Part shown: piece by piece, positions 1-12,611 of the stretch
How the letters are laid out: every line of letters starts with the position of its first letter
Position numbering within the stretch: the stretch's first letter is position 1
NCBI GenBank assembly: GCA_013368325.1
Contig: JAACJK010000163.1
Location: 186,001-250,000, forward strand
Direction: 5' to 3'
DNA length: 64,000 nt
DNA from: Ephemerocybe angulata
Lineage: Eukaryota; Basidiomycota; Agaricomycetes; Agaricales; Psathyrellaceae
Translations under genes and position numbers: made by a program
The notes under the pieces: model-generated
Told to the model about the DNA's origin: nothing
Database searches by the model: none
Seen by the model: only the letters and a program-made list of their open reading frames with translations

Positions 1-980
1 GCGAAGAGTCTGAGCGCGAACGTACGAGAAAGAATGCGCTCGGAAGGCTTGCTAGAAAGCGGTTCGAAGCTATGCTTCGAGGTCTCTCTGGGAAGTGCGG
101 AGAAATGGCTCGGTGCATGGCCTTCAGTCTTGAGCATGCTGAAGCGGCTCACGAGGTAAGTTGTCCGAAGTTGGCTCAAGTTAAGTAGCTGACTTTGATT
201 CCTCTCTCTATGTAGGTCGCAGATATAATCGTGTCGTCTTTGCTCGTCGACGGCACCCCAGTACCCCGCAAAGTTGCTAGGCTTCACCTGATTTGCGATA
301 TCCTGCACAACTCTGCTGCTACGGTTCCAAGCGCATGGAAGTTCCGGCAAGAGTTCCAAGGCCGACTGGGGATTGTATTTGATCATCTCGCGAACATCTA
401 CCACTCCTTCCCCGGTCGGATTACCGCCGACTTGTTCAAAAAACAAATTACCACCGTCGTCGATATTTGGGAAGACTGGATCGTTTTCCCACCCGACTTC
501 ACAGCCCAGTTGCGCCAACGGTTAGAAGGCAATGTCACACCAGAAGAAACCCCTCAATCGTCGGCAAATGTAGCGGCAAAGGACGAGAATCAGCCACTTC
601 CATCTTCTAAGTTTAAGACGAGCTCGTTCCAACCTGCGACGAAGCCTGTCGAGCCTGCTCCAGTGGTAAACGATGTCGACGATGACGACGGAGAGCCTAT
701 GGACGTTAGCAGCGACGAAGACAGAGGCGACGTGGACGGGAAGCCCGCTGACGACATCGATGTAGATGGCATTCCTGTGGAGGATGTAGACGTCGACGGT
801 GAGCCTGTGGACGACCTTGATGGCGCTCCCGTGGATGAGGAGGATCTCGATGGAGAGCCCGTTGGCGAGGATGTCGATGGAGAGCCTTTGGGAGAAGAGG
901 ATCTAGACGGGGAGCCAGTCGGGGATGATGATGTTGATGGGCTACCAGTCGACGACCTTGACGGCGAACCTGTCGCATGA
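1..980 (+). CDS. U2SURP: U2 snRNP-associated SR140/U2SURP, C-terminal part (5' truncated)
   Basis: This is the 3' end of a gene that begins left of the window. Exon 1 is open from base 3 and ends at 155, an intron runs 156-215 (GTAAGT to TGTAG), and exon 2 runs to TGA at 978-980. The visible protein begins in a CID-type helical domain (RKNALGRLARKRFEAMLRGL, then LLVDGTPVPRKVARLHLICD and SAWKFRQEFQGRLGIVFDHL). This arrangement is typical of the RNA polymerase CTD-interacting domain of SR140, a spliceosomal U2 snRNP protein. The tail is an acidic repeat of D-x-DGEPV-type units (residues encoded about 680-975), which SR140 proteins also carry. The RRM and SURP domains expected upstream are outside the window. 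Family assignment is confident; the missing N-terminus cannot be assessed. Confidence 0.88.
660..977 (+). repeat. Acidic DGEP/DGxPV tandem protein repeat in SR140 tail
   Basis: About a dozen imperfect copies of a 7-12 residue unit (DVDGEPVDD, DLDGAPVDE, DLDGEPVGE and similar) end the SR140 protein. The DNA repeat is imperfect (gatgtcgatggagagcc-like), so the unit is conserved at protein level more than at base level. SR140 orthologues carry similar DIDG-P repeats, so it is probably functional. The repeat also creates long open frames on the opposite strand that are not genes. Confidence 0.8.
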
Positions 981-1199
981 TGAATCCTGTTGAAGTTCTC
1001 GCTCTCACTGCTATTTATTTGTCGCAAAACACATGTATTCAACGATCTTGCTTTCTGTGGTATATTCTATCCATGTCATAAATTCGTTCCCCCCATTAAG
1101 TGGCAGATGACAGCAAGTAGATTGTGTGGTCGATAGCATATGCAAAATCCTTCCTATAAGAACCCCTGAAATCACGATTAAGGTATGTCATAAAGCACT

Positions 1200-4100
1200 T
1201 CAGTCGTTGTAACGACGAGGGCCGCGGTTATTGTTGTTGTTCGCCAGCTTAAGGATGGCCTCCTTGGCATCGACAATGGCGGTCTCAGAACCTAAAGAAA
1301 TAGCGTCAGATACAGAGGTAAACATGTGAGGCCTGTGAGGGGCTGAAAGTACTTACCGACAATGATGATAGTGTTGTTTTCACGGCCGACAGTAACATCA
1401 GCACCGGTTTCGCTACGCACACGGGCAACGTTGGCACCCTTCGATCCAACAATGCGGGGGAAAGAAGAGCGGTCAGCCAGAGTGAGGAAGCCAACGTGCG
1501 AGAGCTTCGAAGCATTTTGGATGGCGTCGTTGATCAACTTCTCTGCCTTCTCCAGACCAGCTTGATCGCGGCCCTTCAAAGTCCAGATGGAGTCGCCCTC
1601 CTCCGCGTCCTGGTAGTTCTCGACGACCTGCCACTCGAACTCGGGGACGGCGGCGTTGTCTCCGTCGTCGTCAATACGGGCGGAAGAGGTATTCTCCGAC
1701 GCGGGACGTTCAGGAAGGGACGTGTGCCTGGATTGGACAGTCTGGTCGACCTGGACGCCATACCCTCGCAGAGTGCGGAAGAAGTTGCCCTGCTGGGAGA
1801 TGGCGTGCTGGTACTTGACAGGGACAGTCACGTCCTTGGTGATTCCCTCAGGCATGGGAGGCTTTATGTGCGACTTGAGATCGGCAACGGTGGCTTCGAC
1901 GTTGGAGCGCGAGCCGGTGACCTTGACGATGTTCGCGGGGTCGGACTCCGCCAACTCCTCCGAGTTCTCGGGCTGGCCAACCTGGCCGTATGAGCGGGAT
2001 CCAGGGAACTGGATCTGGACAGTGAACTTGTTCTGAAGATCGTTCAGGGTCTGACCGCCGCGACCGATAAGAGCGCGGTGCTGCTGGGCGGGAATGTCGA
2101 CACCGACGATGACGCGGTCGCGGAGGGAGGCAGCGAGCTTCTCAAGTTCCTCCTTCAACTTTGCGACGACCTTGGGCTCACCACGGAGACGGACCTCGTC
2201 ACCAGTTTCACCTTGACGGGGGCTAACGGTGGGATAAGTACTCATATGCCGCACAATACAACAAACATACTCACAAACGGATCAAGCCAGCCTGGGACCT
2301 CGAATCGGAAGGGCCACCGCACTTGGCAATCAAGTCCTTCAATCCCTGACCACCAGCACCAATGATGGAGCGGTGATATTTGCTCTCGATGGTGACAGAG
2401 TCGGTGGCCTCTTCATGTACTTGCTCAGCGATGGCCAAGATGGCAGCCTTGGCGGCGGTGATGCCCTTCTTGGTACCGGTAAGAGTGATGCTGGTAACGG
2501 CACCACCATCCTCGCCCTTCTCGACATCGATGCGCGTGTTCGTGTCGTCCTTGATCTCGTTGATACTGGCACCACCGCGGCCGAGGATACGAGCGACGGA
2601 ACGAGTGGGAACGGTAAACTTCAAGACGTTGTTGGTCTCTCTCTCGTATTCGAGAGCATCGAGAAGCTCGGACTTGGCACCAGCAACACCCTTCTTGCCA
2701 CCCTTGACGAGAACCTCGTCCGACTTGAGTTGCTCCCGGGTCTTCGGTTCACCAGAGTCGGAGGAGTGGCGGGGGAAGGTGATCTTGACTGCGTACTTGT
2801 CCTCGAGCCTGATGGCGTATTTGCCCTTCTCACCAATGAGTGAAGAGTGGTACTGGCTGGGAATCTTCAAAATCTCGAAGGTCTCGTCGGCCTGGGATGT
2901 CAAGGTTAATTCGGAGAGTACATTGAGGAACAGAGATCTGCTCACAAGCCGGTCAACCTGAGCGAGGATGCGCTTCTTTGCTTCCTCGACATTTTCCTTA
3001 CGACCAGTAATCTTGCGGTATGCAGTAATTAGCAGTCGCTGATACAGATACAATAGTACTACATACCTTGACCTTGGACTTGGCGTGAGCAGACTTCTTC
3101 TTCTTAGACTCCTTCTCTTTCTCGTCAAAGTCATCCGAAACATCGACCTTGACGCCGAGCTGATCGCGAAGCCTGTTGACACCAGCACCCTGCGCTCCAA
3201 CAATGCGGCCGACATATTCCTTTTCAATGTCGAATTCAGTGAACTGTAAAGACGTAAGTCAGTATTTATGGACCCGATTTTCCAGCAAGTAATTAAAATC
3301 AGAAACGGCAAGCCAATGAACCAGGTTCGAAATCAAGCAAACCGAGCAATACTCACATAAGAGCTTACAATCTCGTCGTTCTTGGCATCCTCAACGATCT
3401 TGAGGATTTCCCTGACCACTCGATCGACATCACTGCTGACGCCACGGACAAGGATAACGTCTTCGGAGTCTTCTCCCGCATCGGCGCCGACCTTGATGGA
3501 AAGAGTGGTATCTTCACCAATGATACTGGAGCAGATTTCAGCTTGCTGCGCTCTACAAACGGTTATTATGACTCACGCATTGAGAGTGGTGCCTCCGCTG
3601 CCAACAACAGCAGCGTGCCAGCGCTTCTCAACAGAAACCAACTCCGTCTTGACATCGGCAGCATCCTTGGCCAACTTGAGCAGCTCCTTCTCGACAGCAG
3701 ACAAGTGCTTCTGCTTCTCGTCGGGAATGGGGGAGGCGGATGGTGAAGAGGGGTCGTATACAAGAAGGACGGATGATTGCTCAGTGTTCTCCACAGGGAA
3801 GTAGACGAGGACGTTGTGGGCTTCGTTGAACTGTTTGAGCCTGGGAGCAGAATTAAGCGACGCTCGGAAGGTTATATGAATCCGATCGACTCACTTCTTG
3901 GCGTTCTTGCCCTGGATCACCTTGTGCAAAAGCCAGTCAACCTCAACAGTCTTGGTCGCACCAATTAGCTTGCCAATGAGTTCCGACAGGCGCTTGACAA
4001 GCACATCGGTGTCCGCCTTGTTGCCAATCAGGTCTATAGCCAGGGTCGACTTGGAAGAGGTTACGGAGGGCAAGTAGACCTCAACGTCGCTTTTCTCAGC

Positions 4101-5538
4101 CTTTAGCGTCTTGACAAAGTCAATGCGCTTGATGTAGGTCGCAAGCTCCTTGGAAAGAGTGATGGGACCGGGGAGAGGGAACTCGTGAATGTACTTCGAG
4201 TTCGCCTGCTCCATGACGGCACTCAAACCAGCGCCAAGGTCGGCCGGTTGGCCCCAGATGGTGAGCTCCTCGGTAGCTTCCTCGTACGGAGGAACCACGA
4301 CAGCGCACTTACTCTTGGCCATGACCTCTTCAGCGGCTCTGCCAGCCAGGAGACGATGTTGACGCTTAGGCAGGGACATCTTGACAGAGGTAAGGTTCGC
4401 ACTGAAGCCTTCGACGGTTGCCTTGATAGACTCGATGACGCGACCTACGGCCTCGCGATCGCCGCTAGCGGAAACTTCCCGGGCAGGCTGGTTCAGTGAA
4501 AGTGAAACGTCGCCACCCTGAGCGGCCTGAAGGAAGTTGCCTCGGCGGGGAAGGATGAATGGAAGGACGTGAGCCGGGATGTCGCGAACGCGGCTAGTAG
4601 TCCTGGAAGTCTTGGAAGCGATGATCTGCTTGAGAATTTCCTGGGCTTCGTATGCCAAAGGCTGGGGGCCAGTAAGAGTGACAGGAACAGTAGGTTCCTC
4701 CTCGTCGTCGTCAAGGGAAGGGCTAGCCTTGCCAGACGAAGTGCCGTTTGCATGTCCATTGCCGATGGGGGTGGCGGTATCCCTCTTAGGGATATCGACG
4801 CGAACACTAGTTTGATCCCTGATTTGCTTGAGAGTCGCGCCTGAAATCATTATTCGAGAATGAGTCGTGATTTACGCGAGGTGATGGCCAATTACTTACC
4901 CTTGGGTCCAATGATGGAGGCAATAGTGGAGACGGGAGCCTGAAGAATGAGGGTGATCTATTGAAGCGAGTTCAGGGCGAGGGTCGTGCACGGATCGAGG
5001 TGGACACGTACGGTAGGGCTCAGCAAAGCCAGTAAGCTGCGCTTCGCTTTGTCCAGCTCCTTCTGGGACTCGGCCTTGACGTGGAAAGTGGTTTGACGCG
5101 CTTTCTGGTTGGCGGAGGCTTCAATCTTGACCTTGTACTTGGCCATGACCTGCTTCATAACCTCTCCGAGGGTAGCAGCCTTGCCGTCCTTGCCAATGCC
5201 CAGATCCAGGGAAGACAGGTTGAACGAGTCGACGAAGACGGGGGCCTTGGCAGCAGGCTTGATCCTAGGGCCAGCACCCCAAGCGGAGGCAGCAGCTGGG
5301 GTCGAGGCTGGGGCGGTGGAAGCCAGGGAGGGGAAGGCATCCTCGGAGCCGGTGTCGAGCTGAGCAGGTTGGGCCTGCTTCTGCTTGGTGGGAGCTGGGC
5401 CAGATTCAACGAGAGAAGGGAATGGATCCGGGGCCCCTTCGAGTTCGTGTCGTCTCTGCGCAGAGCGTTTATATTAGTTTCCGTGGTCGGCATGTGTCAC
5501 CCAGGACATACTTGGAGGTCTGAAGCGTTGAGCGCCAT
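1200..5538 (-). CDS. SCP160: Multi-KH RNA-binding protein, Scp160/vigilin family
   Basis: The gene starts at ATG 5538 (MALNASDLQ, then an intron of about 5455-5511) and ends at TGA 1200-1202 (…GPRRYND). About ten short introns interrupt it. It encodes a long array of KH domains. At least eight keep the GxxG RNA-binding loop: SIIGPKGATL, VVGSGGTTL, IVGAQGAGV, LIGEKGKYA, ILGRGGASI, IIGAGGQGL, LIGRGGQTL and IVGSKGANV. Others are degenerate, for example one with ILPRRGNF. The N-terminus is disordered and carries two DPFPSL/DAFPSL-like motifs, as in other fungal members. Scp160/vigilin proteins bind polysomes and mRNA at the ER and affect translation efficiency and ploidy maintenance. An extra intron near 3525-3575 is needed to join TTLNA to the next KH segment. 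The gene is divergent from TMEM19 across about 400 bp. Confidence 0.88.
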
Positions 5539-5941
5539 GATTTGAGATAATTGACGGGTGTCCGTAAGCGAATAGCCTTTGACGGTGGGACCTAGAGGAG
5601 CAGAGAGTCGTAGAAACGCCTGCTACCACGCAAGAAGAGATTGGGAGATGGTGATGGTTGGTAGAAAAGATGCAAGGTGCAACCGTCCGCTGATTGTCCA
5701 GAGTTTCCGGGCGTGGGACTTTCCAAATATCGACGTGTCACTCCTCGACTCGGGTGATCCTCCCCCTGTTCTAGGCGCTCGTGGCGGAAGTAAATATCGT
5801 GCGCGAATAAAGGAACCTCAATTCGAGATGATACCCCTGCCATTCGAACTCTCTCGGTGCCGTGCCCGCTGACCATGAAGCACTCGTCACAGGCACTCGC
5901 GATTCTCGCTCGGGTCCGCCAAAGGCTCTTCCTCTGCCGTC
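5539..5941. promoter_or_regulatory. Divergent promoter, SCP160 / TMEM19
   Basis: This is a 403-bp non-coding gap between two head-to-head start codons (5538 minus, 5942 plus), so it must hold both promoters. I found no clear TATA box, as expected for housekeeping genes. Confidence 0.55.
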
Positions 5942-7134
5942 ATGTCCGCCAAATTACCCTCCGTAGCGGTCGTGCTTGCAACCTTGCTCAGCGTACACGG
6001 GCTGAGGAAAGGCTCACTGTCGCCCAATGGTGCCCTCACCGCGTTCATCGTCGGTTATCTGTCGCTCGCTGGAGGCACCTATGCGTTTGGGGCGACTTTG
6101 ATTGGTTTCTACCTCATTGGCAGCCGTGCTACAAAATGTAGGCCGACGAGATATTCGAATCCTGTATGCTCACACGCCGCCTTTCAGATGGAAAGAAACA
6201 AAAGGCCAGACTGGAAGACGGTTATCATGAAGCGGGGTATAGAAACGGGTGGCAAGTGCTCTCAAATAGCGCGGCTGCTGTGACTGCCGCCTTCCTTTGG
6301 AACGCTATATTCGTGCCCTCCAGCATTCACGCCCGGATTGCGCATTCCTTGGGGCTGAATGTTCCAGAAGCGCTGAACTTAGCCAGTACCATCCCGACCT
6401 ACGACCGCAGTCCCACCGGTTGGTGCCCCCTCGAGGTAAAAGTCTCCGATGGCTACAGTAAACTTTTGATGTTCGCTGTGTTGGGGTGAGTGGCGCCCCT
6501 TGTCTGGCACTCTTCACGGGTCTTCACTGAGACTGATGTGATGCAGACAATTTTCATGCTGTTTAGGTGATACTCTAGCTTCTGAGCTCGGGATTCTGTC
6601 CCGATCGCAGCCCAGGCTCATAACGACATTCAAACCTGTACCCCCTGGAACCAATGGCGCGATGTCGATAGGGGGCACTTTGGCATCGGTCGTCGGAGGT
6701 GCCCTTGTGGGGCTCGTGATGGGGGTGACACTTGTGCTCGAGAATGCAAAGTGTGCTCTCCAACCTGGGCCCCGTGGCGTGCTGGTGGAGACGATAGTCT
6801 GGGGCATGGTCGGAGGGGGATTCGGCAGCATGGCGCGTGACCTATTGCATCCATTCCGAGGCACAAGCGCTAAACTTATATCCAGCTTGACTCGCTCTTA
6901 GGGGCTACCATCCAGCAGACCCGGTACTCCGAGTCGAAGAAGGTGGTTCTGCAGGACAATAGCACGGAGCTGGACAGCAAGAAGATCTCAGGGGTGAATG
7001 TCCTGAGCAACAACCAGGTAGATGGGACTTTATTATTTCAAATTGTGGAGATCTTGACAGATTAACTGCAGGTGAACCTGGTGTCGAGTGTGGTTTGCAG
7101 CGCTCTGATTGGATGGGGGGCGAGCGTGATGTGA
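5942..7134 (+). CDS. TMEM19: TMEM19/DUF92 integral membrane protein
   Basis: Five exons (5942-6137, 6188-6485, 6547-6832, 6886-7017, 7072-7134) total 975 nt, giving 324 residues in a continuous frame. The protein is hydrophobic with about six to seven membrane segments and carries the family signatures: GSLSPNGALTAFIVGYLSLA near the N-terminus, VSDGYSK/GDTLASELGILS, PVPPGTNGAMSIGGTLAS, and LDSLLGATIQQ. The family covers human TMEM19, bacterial DUF92 and plant VTE6 (phytyl-phosphate kinase). The fungal substrate is not known to me, so a polyprenyl-phosphate kinase role is only inference. Intron 3 (6833-6885) must use a GC donor (ATG|GCGCGT … TCCAG) to keep the conserved DSLLGAT segment in frame; it has a good CTAAA branch site. 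Confidence 0.85.
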
Positions 7135-7253
7135 TGACGTCAACTTCCCTTGTGGGCAGTCCCCCTGGTTTTCCACGTAAACCTACCGATATAGCTATAA
7201 CAATTCATTTTCCTTGATAGTCTTGTTCAGTTTTCTTCTCTCTCTCTACTCTC

Positions 7254-9853
7254 ATGGCCGACGGAAAGCGCGATATCCACAACCCCCTCCTCTTCGAGTG
7301 CGCTTGGGAGGTCGCCAACAAGGTTGGCGGCATCTACACCGTCATCAAGACAAAGGTCCCCGTCACCGTCTCAGAGTTTGGCGACAGGTATACCCTCATT
7401 GGGCCGCTGTCGTACAAGTCGGCGCCCATGGAGGTAGAGGCTGAAGAGCCTTCCGATCCCCATGTCGCCGCGACTATCGAGTCTATGAGGGCCCAGGGCG
7501 TCAAGATCCTCTACGGACGATGGCTCATCGAGGGCAATCCCCAGGTTCTGCTCTTCGATACCGGCAGCGTCTACTCCAAGCTCGACGAGTGGAAGGCAGA
7601 CCTCTGGAATCTTGCTGGCATTCCCAGTCCCCCCAACGATCAGGAGACGAACGAGACCATTATTCTTGGGTACCTCATTGCTTGGTTCCTTGGAGATGTG
7701 CGTACTTCCGCAACCAACCGTGATTTCCCGCTAATCTGCTTCTTTCCTCTCATAGTACGTTGCCCGTCAAACAACCACCGCTGTCATTGCCCACTTCCAT
7801 GAGTGGCAGGCTGGTCTTGCAATCCCCCTATGCCGGAAGCGACACATTGATGTCACCACCGTCTTCACCACTCACGCGACGCTCCTTGGTCGTTACCTCT
7901 GCGCTGGCTCCGTCGACTTTTACAACAACCTCCAGTACTTCGATGTCGACCATGAGGCGGGGAAGCGCGGAATCTACCACCGATACTGTATCGAGCGGTC
8001 GGCTGCTCACTGCGCAGATGTCTTCACCACTGTCTCCCACATCACGGCCTACGAAAGCGAGCATCTTCTCAAGCGCAAGCCCGATGGTGTCTTGCCAAAC
8101 GGGCTGAATGTCGTCAAATTCCAAGCTATGCACGAGTTCCAGAACCTGCACGCCCAGAGCAAGGCTAAAATCAACGAATTCGTTCGCGGTCATTTCTACG
8201 GATACTACGATTTCGACCTGGAAAACACCCTCTACGTGAGTCTTTTTTGCGACTAGACAAGGCTTTGTCTCTGACACCGATATAGATGTTCACTGCTGGA
8301 CGTTATGAATATCGCAACAAGGGAGTCGATATGTTTATTGAATCTCTTGCACGTTCGTAGTTTCGGGTCATTATCGGTCTTGAATTTTTCAACTGATTAT
8401 CTTCATCTCTAGGCCTCAATTACCGCCTGCAGAAGGCTGGATCGACAGTGACTGTGGTGGCTTTTGTGATTATGCCTGCAGCGACCCACTCTTACACCGT
8501 TGAGGCCCTGAAGGGGCAAGCTGTTACGAAGCAGCTTCGTGATACTGTCACTGAAATCCAGAACCGCATTGGTGCCAGGCTCTTCGATCATGCCGCTCGC
8601 TTCCATGGGTAAGGAAGATTTATTTTTTCCAACCCTTCCGATATCTAACGATATATGGCGTTTTTATAGAGAACAAAAGGCCATTCCGACGCCTGACGAG
8701 CTGCTTTCCGAAGAAGACAAGGTCTTGTTGAAACGCCGCATTTTCGCCTTGAAGCGGAACTCTCTGCCCCCCGTTGTTACCCACAACATGGCAGACGACG
8801 CGAATGATCCTATTCTGAACCAAATTCGACGTGTTAAGTTGTTCAACAATACCAGCGATCGCGTCAAGATCGTGTTCCACCCGGACTTCTTGAACAGCAA
8901 CAATCCGATTCTGGGCCTGGACTACGAAGAGTTTGTTCGTGGCTGCCATCTGGGTGTGTTCCCGAGTTACTACGAGCCTTGGGGTTACACCCCGGCAGAG
9001 TGCACAGTGGTAAGCGCTTCAGTCGCCTTAGCCCCTAAATGACGTCAATGAACTGATCCTTTTCATGGTGATTGTAGATGGGTGTTCCGTCAATAACTAC
9101 GAACCTTTCTGGCTTCGGTTGCTTCATGCAAGATCTCATCGAGAAGCCTGAGGAAGAGGGATGCTACATCGTTGACCGCCGCATGCAATCAGTGGAAGAC
9201 TCCGTTAACCAACTCGGTGACCACATGTTTGACTTCACGCAGAAGAGCCGCCGTCAACGCATCAACCAGCGTAATCGCGTTGAGCGTCTCAGCCCTCTCT
9301 TGGACTGGAAGAACCTCGGCATCGAGTACAGCAAAGCCAGGCAGTTGGCTTTGCGTCGCGCATACCCTGACGCGTTCTATGGCGAAGAGGAGGCCGATGC
9401 CTTTGCGGAGAGCGATTACTTCGGCGGTGGCGTTGAACGCATGAAGTCCACCAACAGTATGCCTGCTAGCCCCCGCCTGAAGGGGTACGCAACCCCCGGA
9501 GATATGGGTACACTCACCGAGGATGTGAGTGGTGACTGCCTTGCATTGAAATCAGTTTGCTAATTCCCTACTTAGATGCAGTCTCTGAATACCAGTGACT
9601 ACCGAGGATACAACTGGAATCAGGAAGTCGATGAGGAGGACTCATACCCATTGTGTGTGGCGTCTTCATGTTATCGCAAACCGTTGCTTACGATGTTCTT
9701 CCTAGCCCTCTCGTCATGAAGGTCCGGTCGCGCTCTGGATCCGTTATCAGTGGCGCCAGCACTCCTGGCGGAGGCGCTTTCAGGAGCTTGAGTGAAGGCG
9801 ATTTGGAAAGAGCCGACGCCGCTCTCAGCCAAGTCAACGGCACGGAGCATTAG
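7254..9853 (+). CDS. GSY1: Glycogen [starch] synthase, GT3 family
   Basis: This enzyme makes alpha-1,4-glucan by transferring glucose from UDP-glucose to glycogen in the cytosol. The start [20 protein letters not shown] leads directly into [15 protein letters not shown], the nucleotide-sugar binding loop at the N-terminus of GT3 synthases. Later motifs include [50 protein letters not shown], and the catalytic-end motif [20 protein letters not shown] with both conserved glutamates. An Arg-rich segment ([20 protein letters not shown]) matches the glucose-6-phosphate allosteric helix. The C-terminal Ser-rich tail ([12 protein letters not shown]) is where kinases inhibit the yeast enzyme. Seven introns lie near 7698, 8235, 8358, 8611, 9009, 9524 and 9651. 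Stop is TAG 9851-9853. Complete by motif content. Confidence 0.95.
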
Positions 9854-10357
9854 CGCCAAGTCGTCGAGAAATATTGATTAACAACAACTGAACAACGAAT
9901 TGAATCAAATCTATATCCCTCTTTTTTCACTTTTTTCCTCACCTCTTGATCTAATCGTTGAATTTGTGTACAGTACATCATGCGACCTACCTCCAGTACT
10001 ATGCGTACTACTACTACCAATGCCCGACCGATCACTCGTTGACCTTGTACAATTTTCTTTCTGATACCAACACATCGCTCTCTTTCCATGTTTTTTTATC
10101 GGTTACCTTCTCTGTACCCCTTTTCAGTTGCTCACTTTGCGTGTACTATGTACAAGTAGTGTTCTTAGAACTAGATTTACCCGACCAATACCAATTTGAT
10201 CTATAGACCGCTTACCATCACCCCTCATCTGCACCGAGATCCTTCCTCATAATCCTGGTTACAATCCGAGATTTAGATGCACTTCCAATTACATTAACTG
10301 CGCAAGATAGCAAGATGTTGGGTCTGATACGTGAAGTGTGGTAAATGCGTCGAACAA
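9854..10357. other. Convergent 3' intergenic region
   Basis: This AT-richer stretch separates the tail-to-tail genes GSY1 and the Cdc1/Ted1 gene. It presumably holds both 3' UTRs and poly(A) sites. I see no gene in it; the open frames here are short and without recognisable motifs. Confidence 0.6.
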
Positions 10358-12233
10358 TCATGAGAACCACCAAGTAATAAGGATGAATAAACCGAGAGGC
10401 CACACAGCAACGTCCCTAACATCCAATAAGAACCCTACCATTCGTCTCCGGGGCCTCATTCGACGATGTGAACTCGGCCTTCCAGCAGCAAAGAACTTTT
10501 GGAAATACTTGGATGCACCTCCATAGTACCCAGCCGTCGCGCCACCATTCTTCTCTGATATTGACACCGCCGGAGAGGGCGCACCCTCCTCCACATCGAC
10601 CCCGTCACGGCGCGGACGCCTATTTGCAGGGAAGAGCCTGAAGGTTCCACGGCCGCCAGTAGAATCGTCGCCGTCGTCATACTCTGGGCGACCGAGATCC
10701 ACGCTATGTTTGAGGTTCGTGCGCGGGCGGAGGCTGATGAACTGGGATACCGCCAGGGCGATGAGGGAGAACATGCCGAGGGGGATGTACACGCTCAGGT
10801 AGGTGCGGAGCTGGTCGGGGAGCAGGCAGGGGATGTCTGCATGGGAATGGACTGTGGATGCGAGGGACTCGGAGGTGGGGATGCGCAGGGAGAGAGGGGC
10901 GAGGGAGAGGAGCTGGAAGCCTGGACGGCGGATTCCCATGGCCATGGAAAGGGCTTTCACGGTTATCTCGCGGACGTCGCGCGGTCCGCCGCCTGGTTGA
11001 GAGCCCGTTGTGGAAGAGCGGTGGATGTGTTCGCAGTAGTCGTGGTCGTCGCCGCTGCACACAGAAGTTAGGAATGTTCTTTTCTTTGGAAATAAATAGG
11101 GGAGGCTATCGGCATACCTGAAGACGAGGGATGGTTCAAGAAGCTCGAGTAGTTTCTGGGTGGATTGTTTGCCAAGGGTGTTCTGGTACCCGTTGCCTAC
11201 GCCCGGACGGATCGTACCCCGTTCGCGGAGGGGGCCGCAGCCTCGGCCGTCTGGTCTGTAGAGGGGGACGTGTGTGAAGAGGATAACGGGATCGGTATGT
11301 CGGTCTGTTGCAAGGGTTTACGCGACTATAGGAAGGAGAGTACATTGGCTTGACTTACCTGCTTTGAACTTCTTCATAAACTCCAGCGTCCCATCTTTAA
11401 GTGGCTTCCAGTTGTCGTATCTCTTGGATTCGCCCAGTCGCTTGTACTCTTCGTCTACGAAGCCTGGCGCGTCAATGAAAGTGAGGGTGTGGTTTGCGAG
11501 TTGGACGACATAGTTCTTTGGACCGAAATGTGTGGTATAGCGGAGATGCGTGTATGGTGAAAACGTCTGCGAGAAACCCAGTCTAGTAACACCGAATGAG
11601 CTGCTTAACTTCAGTCGCTCTAAGAATAGACACACCCTGTATCATGGTTTCCTGGGATATAGTACTGTGGGACGTTGGCGTCTAGCTTGAAGATGCTTTT
11701 GAACCGTTGGTAGTACTTCTCGTACCTGCGGGGAAGGTGAGCGCTTAAAGTTTTTATAGAGCCATTGCCACGTACTCTTCGTCAGACATGTCGAATCGAC
11801 CGCCGTCCATCATGTCGCCCAAGAATACAACTGCATCTGGCTTCTTCGCTGTCGCGACCCACCAATTCTTCCGCAAATTGAGGTCAACGATGATGCGAGA
11901 GAGCCAGGTGAGGAACGCCCCACGACCGGGGTACGAGCGGTGGTCAAGGATCTGAGGGTCTGCAACTATAAGGACATGTTGGGGCCGCGTTTCGTCGCCT
12001 TCCTGCCATGCGTATGGTGTAAATCAGAGGGGATACTCCAAGGGTCAAAAAGGCCGACTTTCGAGCGCTCAGTGATGGAGAGCACTTACCAGCCGTGGTC
12101 TGAATTTGTGGTCCGGCCAATCGCATTTCCCGCCATCGTACGCGAACTGAAGGTATTCTTCCCAGACGATGACGATGGCCCAGAGAATGCTGAGAGTGAC
12201 CACGACCAAACGGCCTCTCTTGAAGAGGGCCAT
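10358..12233 (-). CDS. Cdc1/Ted1/PGAP5-type ER metallophosphoesterase
   Basis: This is a Mn-dependent phosphoesterase of the secretory pathway that, in characterised relatives, removes ethanolamine-phosphate from GPI anchors during ER export. Start MALFKRGRLVVVTLSILWAI supplies an N-terminal signal-anchor. The metal-site motifs follow in order: VADPQILDH, FLGDMMDGGRFD, PGNHDTGLG, LFTHVPLYR and SGDDHDYCE. The last is the GDDHDYCEH signature of this subfamily. The C-terminal part has further hydrophobic stretches (YLSVYIPLGMFSLIALAVSQ, VWPLGLFILITWWFS). Stop is TGA 10358-10360. At least six introns are present. Whether it is closer to Cdc1 (mannose 1) or Ted1 (mannose 2) cannot be decided by eye. 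The next gene upstream (NDUFB2-like) runs in the same direction. Confidence 0.88.
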
Positions 12234-12611
12234 CGCTCAAGTCGTGGTGACAAATAGAGAAGAGGTTGTGTTCTTTCGCGCGCCCCTACATAAATGCGGG
12301 AGCACTGGAATGGATCTCGAGCAAGGCACCCGTCAAACTTATAGCATGGGAACAGCTTCATGGTCTCCTGACTTGGCATTTGCTCGACACCGTGGATTAC
12401 GAATGATTGGGATTCGCCAGTGTCATTTCAGGGAACGACGATGTCATGAAACCGTTGAATATTGTGGTCTGTCCGCTGTCTATGTGTAGGTATACTCCGA
12501 CTCTCCGCGTACCGGGCGGAACCCGGGTCTCTCAAGGTGCTGCACGCCGCTGCGATACATAGTTGACTGGTGGAAAGGGCCTCTACATGTACAGGTCTAA
12601 CGTCCTCCGCT
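12234..12611. other. Intergenic spacer, NDUFB2-like / Cdc1-Ted1
   Basis: A 378-bp gap between two genes on the minus strand. It should contain the 3' UTR of the small complex I gene and the promoter of the phosphoesterase gene. No coding or repeat structure recognised. Confidence 0.45.

Noticed and set aside
590..1042. Long Ser/Thr/Pro-rich open frame on the minus strand
   Set aside because: It is the antisense shadow of the DGEP repeat of SR140; the repeat keeps several frames open.
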